Assembly (NCBI GenBank): GCA_002702945.1
Contig: PADF01000012.1
Coordinates: 1-10,439, forward strand
Source of the DNA: Methanobacteriota archaeon
Lineage (GTDB): Archaea > Thermoplasmatota > Poseidoniia > Poseidoniales > Poseidoniaceae
Reading direction: 5' to 3'
Length of the DNA: 10,439 nt
Below are positions 1 through 5,755 of the stretch, piece by piece. The notes below the pieces were generated by a model. That model saw nothing but the letters and a program-made list of their open reading frames with translations. It made no database searches and was not told where the DNA came from. The position numbers and the translations under genes were made by a program. Within the stretch, counting starts at the first letter, position 1. Each line of letters opens with the position of its first letter.

Positions 1-2570
1 CAATGGACGCACCACCTGCACCTCCTGAAATGCCGCCAATGGACGCACCACCTGCACCTCCTGAAATGCCGCCAATGGACGCACCACCTGCACCTCCTGA
101 AATGCCACCAATGGACGCACCACCTGCACCTCCAGAAATGCCGCCAATGGACGCACCACCTGCCGCAGATCTGCTATTATCAACTCCTTCTGCTGACGCA
201 CTTCTTGCACCGCCAATGCCGCCTGCAACTGTCGAAGGTGATTCTGAAGAAACTATTGATTTGACTCCTGATGACCAAGTCGGAGAACAAGCAGGCGCTA
301 CAATTCGTTCTAGTGCTGAGGTTGACGAAGTACCTGGAGATAAACTAGAAGGTTCACTTCATGAGGTAGAAAAAGCCACCCTAACCAGTGATGGAGAGAT
401 TGTAAAGCAATCCGTTAAAGGAACTCTAACTATCACAAATCCTTCAAGCGATGATAGAATCTATGATATTGATGTAATTCTTGATAATGCCAATTCTACT
501 GATATTGGTGGAGACCATGTTTCAGTAGACGAACTTGAAGCAGGTAAAAATTACAGTATGAAATACAAGGTCGATGGAATGAGAATGTTAGTATTGAGAG
601 AACGTCTTGATACAAACCCAGCTCGTTCACAAGAACGTTCTTTGTCTGTTTCTAACGGACCCAATGGCGGACCTTTAGCTCTTGAATTAGAAGTTGAGAA
701 TGTTTCTAATGTTAGCATAGAAAATGTAGAGGTCACCAGACCGATTCCAAGTCAAATTTCTTTCGAAAACTCCGGAATGGCAGTCATCGAGGATAATAAT
801 TTGACTTGGTCTGTTGGAACATTAGCGGCAGGGGAAAAGCAAGTTTTGTCAATTGAAGGTGCAATAGTAGTATCTGGTACAAAGACCATTAATGCTGGTT
901 CAGCATCTGCAAGTTATACTGCAAACTCGACTCTTTCTAGTCTTAATTTCAAAGAACTAGATGCGTTCTGTCGTGGTTTCACATACATGCGTGTAAGAGA
1001 AGATGAAAGACCAGACAATTGGCTATGTAAGACTGTTTTCGAAAATAGATCTTCATTCGCTGTTGACCTAGTTAAACTTCAAGTCACCATGAAGGGAAGT
1101 AATGATTTACTATTCGATATTTCTGATGTAGATGACGATGTACTTCCTAACGGAAAGTGGGAATCTGATGAAAGAGTAGTAGAAGCAACTTCTGAACCTG
1201 ATTTCACTTATGATTTATCATATACAATTTTACCTAGAGCTGTTCGTTCTACAGAAGGTTCAATTTCTCTTGAAGAAAGTTCCTTTGATGTGTTAGAAGC
1301 GGATGTTGTAAAAACATACTCAACTACTGGTCTACGTTCATACAGAAGCCAAAAAGTTGGAGCGTCTCTTAAATTAGCCAACTCTGGTTCTTCAACCATC
1401 AATTTGATGCGAATAACTGATGACGTCCCAGGTTTATTTGATGCCCCAGATTTGGAAACAATGAAGATTAGCATAGGAGGAAATGAACTAGAACCTGAAC
1501 AATACAAAGCTGAAGTGAGTTCTGGAATAACTCTTGAAAAAGAACACAAGTCACCTGATGGCGATGGGCACACATTGACACTGACTATCGGAACAAGAGG
1601 TCCTTTGGGACTAAATCCGGGTGATGAGATTTCAATCTCTTATGATTTAGTTGCTCCTGACCCTTCACCTGAAAATAAATTAGTTGTAGCACCTCTTCGA
1701 ACTGAATTCAGTGCTGAAAGATTTGGCCCTGTGTGTTCTCGTGATTGCAGTGATCCTCCTTCTTTGAAAGTAATTCACCACAGAAGAGATTTCTCTGCCG
1801 GAAAGCAAGCTATTCCACTAGGTGGAAAGGGAAGATATGAAGTTTTAATTCTGTTTGAAAACAACGGAGATACCGCTTTGCAAGATGTATTTATCAATGA
1901 TGTCATACCATCTAACTTTGAAATCAAAGATTGGCATATCAAGAGTGCTGATGGAAAGCGTGATGACTGCGAAATGAATACTGAAGAAAGCGATGAGGGA
2001 ACTCACATTAGTTGGATGATTCCTATTGTTGGAAAGGATGAAAGATTAGAAGTTTCATTTGAGATTAAAGGTTCTGGTGAAGTCGATGCCGAAGCATTGA
2101 ACAGATTCCATGGAGTTCACTTTGGTGATGAAGTCGAAACTGAAGATGTACCAAGTTTAGAGGAAGACGAAAAGGAAACTGAAGAATCAGTAAGCGAAGA
2201 TGCAGATGCTGAAGAAGAAGCTCCTAAGGTCACTTGGAGAGAAGATGTTCTCAAAAGAGTGATGGAATCTCATGGAATTGATGATAGAGATGCATTCATT
2301 GCTCATGCGGCCAATTTTGATCATGACGATAATGGATATTTGAAGAAAGCAGAACTCGAAGATGCTGCTAAGGCATGGAATGAGGCTAATTCTTCTGATT
2401 CATCTCCTGAAGAAGAATCTGATAATGTTGAAGCAGAAAATGTTTCTACTGAAGACAATTCAGAAGAAAATAGTGATGATGGATCTGATGAGAAGGAATG
2501 TCCAATATGTTCAGTTATGTGTTCTAAGGACGCAAAAACATGTACTGTTTGTGAATTCATCTTCGTTTGA
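1..2570 (+). CDS. Pro-rich repeat / DUF11-like / EF-hand / zinc-ribbon protein, 5' end cut by window
   Basis: The reading frame is open at the left edge, inside a repeat array, so the true start lies upstream. Residues here are counted from the ATG at base 3 (855 aa to the stop). Residues 1-54 are Pro-rich copies of MDAPPAPPEMPP, followed by an acidic linker to about 110. The body, about 120-700, is beta-rich with recurring segments like DUF11/conserved-repeat Ig-like domains, clearest at about 225-320 (LELEVENVSNVSIENVEV), 450-560 and 608-690 (LILFENNGDTALQDVFINDV). An acidic stretch (about 710-740) leads to a helical region with one canonical EF-hand loop at 773-784 (DHDDNGYLKKAE). A second acidic linker precedes a C-terminal zinc ribbon with C833, C836, C847 and C850. 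No membrane segment is visible and any signal peptide would be outside the window, so location is unknown. The zinc ribbon and lack of an anchor favour the cytoplasm; the DUF11-like body favours the surface. No function is assigned. Confidence 0.9.
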   Translation, partial: MDAPPAPPEMPPMDAPPAPPEMPPMDAPPAPPEMPPMDAPPAPPEMPPMDAPPAADLLLSTPSADALLAPPMPPATVEGDSEETIDLTPDDQVGEQAGATIRSSAEVDEVPGDKLEGSLHEVEKATLTSDGEIVKQSVKGTLTITNPSSDDRIYDIDVILDNANSTDIGGDHVSVDELEAGKNYSMKYKVDGMRMLVLRERLDTNPARSQERSLSVSNGPNGGPLALELEVENVSNVSIENVEVTRPIPSQISFENSGMAVIEDNNLTWSVGTLAAGEKQVLSIEGAIVVSGTKTINAGSASASYTANSTLSSLNFKELDAFCRGFTYMRVREDERPDNWLCKTVFENRSSFAVDLVKLQVTMKGSNDLLFDISDVDDDVLPNGKWESDERVVEATSEPDFTYDLSYTILPRAVRSTEGSISLEESSFDVLEADVVKTYSTTGLRSYRSQKVGASLKLANSGSSTINLMRITDDVPGLFDAPDLETMKISIGGNELEPEQYKAEVSSGITLEKEHKSPDGDGHTLTLTIGTRGPLGLNPGDEISISYDLVAPDPSPENKLVVAPLRTEFSAERFGPVCSRDCSDPPSLKVIHHRRDFSAGKQAIPLGGKGRYEVLILFENNGDTALQDVFINDVIPSNFEIKDWHIKSADGKRDDCEMNTEESDEGTHISWMIPIVGKDERLEVSFEIKGSGEVDAEALNRFHGVHFGDEVETEDVPSLEEDEKETEESVSEDADAEEEAPKVTWREDVLKRVMESHGIDDRDAFIAHAANFDHDDNGYLKKAELEDAAKAWNEANSSDSSPEEESDNVEAENVSTEDNSEENSDDGSDEKECPICSVMCSKDAKTCTVCEFIFV
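3..164 (+). repeat. 36-bp tandem repeat, 4.5 copies, in frame
   Basis: Units start at 3, 39, 75, 111 and 147; the last is an 18-base partial ending in GCC. Each full unit encodes MDAPPAPPEMPP. The first two units are identical and the next two each differ by one synonymous third-position base. The array is about 60% GC, well above the surrounding gene. It runs off the left edge, so the full copy number is unknown. Near-identity at DNA level points to recent duplication or slippage; because 36 is a multiple of three, copy changes keep the frame. Confidence 0.95.
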
Positions 2571-2576
2571 TTAACA

Positions 2577-2999
2577 TCACAAGTCGGGTAAGACCCATTG
2601 TGGCCAGTATTCATTGTCTGAAGAACTACTTACGATAATTAGCGTAGGTCTATTTAGACTTGAAAGAAACTGTTCCAAAGAATTAGGTGTAGATGGTGGG
2701 ATTACACCATCACGTAAATCGACCGCTAACCAAGCACCAGGGTACTGTTCCATCCATGCATCTAACTCTGCAACGATACCTTGTGGAGGAACTCCTTGAC
2801 GAACACTCGCAATATAGTCCCATCCTTTAGGACAACGTCTAGGCTCATCAGTCCAGATAAAAACTCGAGGTTGATGCTTGAGCATAGCAATTTGTTCCAA
2901 TGCTTCTAATTCAGTGACACATACCGGTTGGAATGGCATTGGCATCGGTAGTGGATGTCTCCATTTGTCGTCTACCTCTAGTGGTTGCTTACGTCGCAT
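2577..2999 (-). CDS. hypothetical protein, 140 aa
   Basis: The frame runs from ATG at 2999-2997 to a TGA at 2579-2577, six bases past the stop of the convergent gene on the left. I do not recognise a family. The protein begins with a basic and proline-rich stretch (MRRKQPLE, then HPLPMPMPFQP). Alternating hydrophobic strands and helices follow: a strand near 45-49 (RVFIW), a helix near 75-86, a strand near 90-95 (WLAVDL), a helix near 107-115 and a strand near 118-124 (PTLIIVSS). That pattern would fit a small alpha/beta fold. It has seven tryptophans (13, 49, 60, 82, 90, 132, 135), no signal peptide and no membrane segment. Codon use looks like that of the neighbours and the product looks globular, which favours it over the short plus-strand frames it overlaps. 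No clear ribosome binding site precedes the ATG, so a leaderless transcript is possible. Confidence 0.72.
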   Translation of the reverse strand: MRRKQPLEVDDKWRHPLPMPMPFQPVCVTELEALEQIAMLKHQPRVFIWTDEPRRCPKGWDYIASVRQGVPPQGIVAELDAWMEQYPGAWLAVDLRDGVIPPSTPNSLEQFLSSLNRPTLIIVSSSSDNEYWPQWVLPDL

Positions 3000-3110
3000 G
3001 GTTAACCGTAGTCACTTTACCGTTTCAAAGTCACCCCTTACAGTTTATCTAGCCAAAATGAGGTTTTTTTGAACCCAACATTCATGCCCTAGTTTAGATT
3101 CCATCATACC
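3000..3110. promoter_or_regulatory. divergent intergenic region
   Basis: These 111 bases separate the starts of the 140-aa minus-strand gene and the plus-strand insertase operon, so both promoters should lie here. A run of seven T at 3064-3070 and AT-rich patches at 3046-3058 and 3092-3100 are the only notable features. I cannot place a convincing TATA box at the expected distance from either start, and neither start has a Shine-Dalgarno match. The call rests on gene orientation alone. Confidence 0.35.
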
Positions 3111-4043
3111 ATGTCAAGTGGGAATAACCCTCCTCCACCGCAGCCCCCCGGCGGTTCAATGATGATGATGCTCATGATTATGGTCTTGATGACATTACTA
3201 ATTATGAATCCAGGAATCAGAGGTACACTTGGTGGAATTGCTGATCCAGTGTTATCTCCTGTTTTACCTGAAGAAACGTACTTTATTATCACAGTTTTAA
3301 TGCTGGGTTCATTCTCGATGTTGATGAATACAGTTCTTCGTAGTTTCTTTCTAGACCCGGTTGCTCAAGCACACATTGGACATCGGCAAGGACAAGTAAG
3401 AAGAATGATGAATGATGCTAGAATGTCTAGAGATCCAATTCTTCAAGAAAAGGCTACTGTTCTTCAACAACAAATGATGCCAGAACAATTGAAAATACAG
3501 ATGGGCGCTATGAAACCAATGATGTTTACAATGATAATAATTATTGGATTATTCTCTTGGCTTACAACCACTGTTGAAACATTTAGAGTTGACTATGTAT
3601 CATTACCATGGACCTCTGAGTGGAATTTACTATCCGATAAGTTCTTGTTTTTCCCTGCTTGGATTTGTGCGTACATCTGCATGAGCGCACCACTGGGAAG
3701 GATTGTTGACAGACACATAAAATTGATTCGGTATAGAAGTCATCCGTTGGTTACAGCAGGTGATAAGTTGAAAGAACCGCTATTACACTTAGTCGCTGGA
3801 AAGGCGAAAACTGTCGATGAAAATGCAAAAAGAAGAAGACAAAGAAGTAGATCTAATTCAAATCGTAAGAGAGGAAATAAAAGTAAAAAAGATAGTCCTA
3901 AATCAACTAATGACGATAAGGAAAGTATTGCTACTTACTCTAGTGCTGAGGGATTAGAATGCCCTACTTGCGGTAGTGACATAATAACAAAGAGTGGCCC
4001 TAGAGATAAGATTTGTACTGTTTGTCGTCACCGTTGGGTGTGA
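3111..4043 (+). CDS. EMC3/TMCO1-like (DUF106, YidC/Oxa1 superfamily) membrane protein with C-terminal zinc ribbon
   Basis: This is a 310-aa membrane protein of the archaeal DUF106/EMC3-TMCO1 group, thought to act as an insertase for membrane proteins and related to YidC/Oxa1. After a Pro/Gly-rich start come hydrophobic segments at about 17-33 (very Met-rich), 56-76, 136-154 and 178-196. A charged, Gln-rich, probably coiled-coil region at about 90-128 lies between the second and third, the arrangement expected for the family. The segment GAMKPMMFTMIIIIGLF (132-148) resembles the conserved membrane helix of the group. Residues about 238-265 are strongly basic (KRRRQRSR, then RKRGNKSKK). The protein ends in a zinc ribbon with C284, C287, C302 and C305. 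The basic tail could contact ribosomal RNA, as proposed for insertase tails; that is inference. It is the first gene of an operon with cmk two bases downstream. The start is the first ATG in frame, directly before the glycine/proline leader. Confidence 0.85.
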   Translation: MSSGNNPPPPQPPGGSMMMMLMIMVLMTLLIMNPGIRGTLGGIADPVLSPVLPEETYFIITVLMLGSFSMLMNTVLRSFFLDPVAQAHIGHRQGQVRRMMNDARMSRDPILQEKATVLQQQMMPEQLKIQMGAMKPMMFTMIIIIGLFSWLTTTVETFRVDYVSLPWTSEWNLLSDKFLFFPAWICAYICMSAPLGRIVDRHIKLIRYRSHPLVTAGDKLKEPLLHLVAGKAKTVDENAKRRRQRSRSNSNRKRGNKSKKDSPKSTNDDKESIATYSSAEGLECPTCGSDIITKSGPRDKICTVCRHRWV

Positions 4044-4045
4044 TT

Positions 4046-4582
4046 ATGCCAAGAATTACTATTTCCGGTCATCCTGGGAGCGGAACCAGTACTCTAGTAG
4101 CTAGGCTAAGTGAAGTATTTGGATGGACTACAATTAATGGAGGACAGATATTTAGAGACGAGGCCGAAAAAAGGAACTTGTCTCTTTCTGATTTTGGTAA
4201 ACTGTGTATTGAAGATGAAATGATTGATCGACAACTGGATGATAATCTAAAGAATATCATTCAACAAAATAAAGTTGACATTGTAGAATCTCGCTTAGCA
4301 GGTTGGTGGGCATATAAGTTGGAAAGTCAATGTGTTAGATTGTGGCTTAGTGTTAGTGATCAAGAGAGAGCCAATAGAGTCTCGAAGAGAGAGAATATAA
4401 CTCTTGAACAGGCATTAAAAGAAAATTCTCAACGCTCAAAGAGAGATTCTGAAAGATATATCAAAATGTATGGTTTTAGCCCTGAACAGAGTGAACCATA
4501 CACACATGTACTGGATGCAACTGACATTGACATAGACGAAGTATATTCGCGTGTTGTCAAAATTTTGGAGGTTTCGAATTGA
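4046..4582 (+). CDS. cmk: cytidylate kinase (archaeal type)
   Basis: The product is 178 aa, the usual size for the short archaeal CMP kinases that phosphorylate CMP/dCMP with ATP in the cytoplasm. A P-loop, GHPGSGTST, sits at residues 8-16; many homologues have Pro where this one has His9. NGGQIFRDEA (about 33-42) and ESRLAGWW (about 82-89) match family nucleotide-binding segments, and the Arg/Lys-rich stretch NSQRSKRDSERY (about 125-136) matches the lid. The frame can be extended 11 codons to an ATG at 4013, but that would lie within the upstream insertase gene. The ATG at 4046, two bases after that gene's stop, gives the normal N-terminus MPRITISG. The gene ends in a 4-base overlap with cbf5, so the three genes are probably cotranscribed and translationally coupled. 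Confidence 0.92.
   Translation: MPRITISGHPGSGTSTLVARLSEVFGWTTINGGQIFRDEAEKRNLSLSDFGKLCIEDEMIDRQLDDNLKNIIQQNKVDIVESRLAGWWAYKLESQCVRLWLSVSDQERANRVSKRENITLEQALKENSQRSKRDSERYIKMYGFSPEQSEPYTHVLDATDIDIDEVYSRVVKILEVSN
4567..4572 (+). promoter_or_regulatory. Shine-Dalgarno site for cbf5
   Basis: GGAGGT lies six bases upstream of the TTG at 4579-4581. This strong match sits inside the end of cmk and decides the non-ATG start of cbf5, which otherwise has no nearby in-frame ATG. It also shows that internal genes of operons in this organism can use Shine-Dalgarno initiation. Confidence 0.8.
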
Positions 4583-5550
4583 GTAGAATTATTCTTGATA
4601 CAAAGGCGGAAACCAACAATGCAATTGGTGGTCATCCTGATTCACGAACAGTTGAACAAAGACTTGAGTCTGGTTTCATATTACTCGATAAACCTGCAGG
4701 ACCAACATCTCATCAAGTTGCATCTTGGGTTAGAGATTTATTTGGACTTGAAAGATTAGGTCATGGAGGAACTCTAGACCCTTTTGCAACTGGTGTTTTA
4801 CCATTACTGGCAGGTAAATCCATGAAAGTTACAAAGAAAGTTTTGACTCACAATAAGACGTATATCGCTGTGTTTAGATGTTCAAACGAACCTGATGCTG
4901 AAGCGTTATCATTAGCAATGGAGAGATTGACTGGTAGAGTTTACAATGTCCCTCCGGAAATTTCTGCCGTAAAGGTTCAAGTAAGGACTAGGAAAATCTA
5001 TAATTTTGAGATGATTCAAAGGATTGGGAAAGATTTCGTTGCTCGTATTGATTGCGAGGCGGGAACATATATCAGAACCATGGCTAGAGATTTAGGATTA
5101 CTTTTGGGTTATAAGATTGAACTGAAAGAATTGAGAAGAGAAAAGTCAGGGGCTTTCGAACTTGACAACTGTGTCACTTTACAACAGGTTGCTGATGCTT
5201 ATTGGCTTTGGAAAGAATGCGATAAGCCAGAAGCAATGATCAAAATAATTCATCCAGTTGAGAAATTATTACTTGATTTACCTTCTGCTTATGTCAAGGA
5301 TAGCGCTGCTGCAGCAATTGCTCATGGAGCACCTCTTATGCTACCAGGAATTATTGAAATTGATAGTGGAATTAGTTCGGGTAAAGAATTAGCAGTTTTC
5401 ACACTAAAAGACGAACTAGTTGGAATAGTCAAGCTAACTGTCGACTCCGATAAATTATCTAATATGGAATCAGGCGAAGTTGCTAGACCAAATATGGTCT
5501 TACTTGATCAAGACTTGTATCCACGTAGATGGACTACACAAGAAAAGTAA
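4579..5550 (+). CDS. cbf5: Cbf5/TruB family tRNA/rRNA pseudouridine synthase
   Basis: This 323-aa protein is the archaeal Cbf5 homologue, which makes pseudouridine in rRNA as the catalytic part of H/ACA RNPs (with Nop10, Gar1 and L7Ae) and can form tRNA psi55. The TruB core begins near residue 32 (GFILLDKPAGPTSHQV). The catalytic motif GHGGTLDPFATGVLPL is at 61-76 with catalytic Asp67. Other conserved blocks are PPEISAVKVQVRTRKIY (about 125-141) and AGTYIRTMARDLGLLLG (about 156-172). A C-terminal PUA domain spans about 245-315 and ends with YPRRW, an archaeal-type tail. The start is TTG within the sequence TTGA, so start and cmk stop share four bases, preceded by GGAGGT. In the catalytic motif the residues after LDP are FATG, closer to bacterial TruB than to the KVTG common in archaeal Cbf5, but the PUA and tail favour Cbf5. 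Confidence 0.92.
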   Translation: MSRIILDTKAETNNAIGGHPDSRTVEQRLESGFILLDKPAGPTSHQVASWVRDLFGLERLGHGGTLDPFATGVLPLLAGKSMKVTKKVLTHNKTYIAVFRCSNEPDAEALSLAMERLTGRVYNVPPEISAVKVQVRTRKIYNFEMIQRIGKDFVARIDCEAGTYIRTMARDLGLLLGYKIELKELRREKSGAFELDNCVTLQQVADAYWLWKECDKPEAMIKIIHPVEKLLLDLPSAYVKDSAAAAIAHGAPLMLPGIIEIDSGISSGKELAVFTLKDELVGIVKLTVDSDKLSNMESGEVARPNMVLLDQDLYPRRWTTQEK

Positions 5551-5616
5551 TCAAGCTTCTTCGAATTCCTCGTAAATATATTCTTCTGTTTCTATTCTTA
5601 TTTTCAATACAGACAT
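5551..5616 (-). CDS. possible 21-aa acidic microprotein
   Basis: A minus-strand frame runs from ATG at 5616-5614 to TGA at 5553-5551, directly abutting the cbf5 stop. It would encode a 21-residue peptide beginning MSVLKIRIET and ending YEEFEEA, with a hydrophobic/basic first half and an acidic second half. The codons resemble those of the neighbours and the peptide looks protein-like, but a 22-codon frame is easily open by chance. No good ribosome binding site or promoter is visible, and an upstream in-frame stop limits any N-terminal extension to a few residues. It may be a small gene, a gene remnant or chance. Confidence 0.2.
   Translation of the reverse strand: MSVLKIRIETEEYIYEEFEEA
5579..5607 (+). 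terminator. T-rich tract after the cbf5 operon
   Basis: A pyrimidine- and T-rich stretch with several T2-T4 runs begins about 29 bases after the cbf5 stop, and a T5 run follows at 5680-5684. Euryarchaeal RNA polymerase often terminates on such tracts without a hairpin. The position, at the end of a three-gene operon facing a convergent gene, fits, but the tract is not a single long T run. Confidence 0.3.
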
Positions 5617-5755
5617 GTTCCCACACCCACTCTGTCAACCTAAGTTGAACGACCCCCACAGTCTCAAAGTAACATTCTGTTTTTCGTTACACCTATCAAT
5701 GTTAAGGTACATTTACGCGTTATCCGACATTAGGAGAGTGAAATGATTATCTCTC

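Noticed and set aside
3..164. Regular 36-bp repeats resembling a CRISPR array
   Set aside because: The units are contiguous with no spacers, and they translate in frame as a Pro-rich peptide at the start of a long gene.
2614..3072. Two plus-strand frames of 61 and 64 codons
   Set aside because: They lie opposite the 140-aa minus-strand gene, which is longer, has neighbour-like codons and a protein-like composition.
4013..4045. Extended N-terminus for cmk
   Set aside because: The extra 11 residues overlap the upstream zinc-ribbon coding sequence; the ATG at 4046 gives the normal family N-terminus.
5734..5755. Inverted repeat GAGAG/CTCTC after the large surface gene as a terminator
   Set aside because: Only five base pairs with a 12-base loop and no T tract on the minus strand after it.
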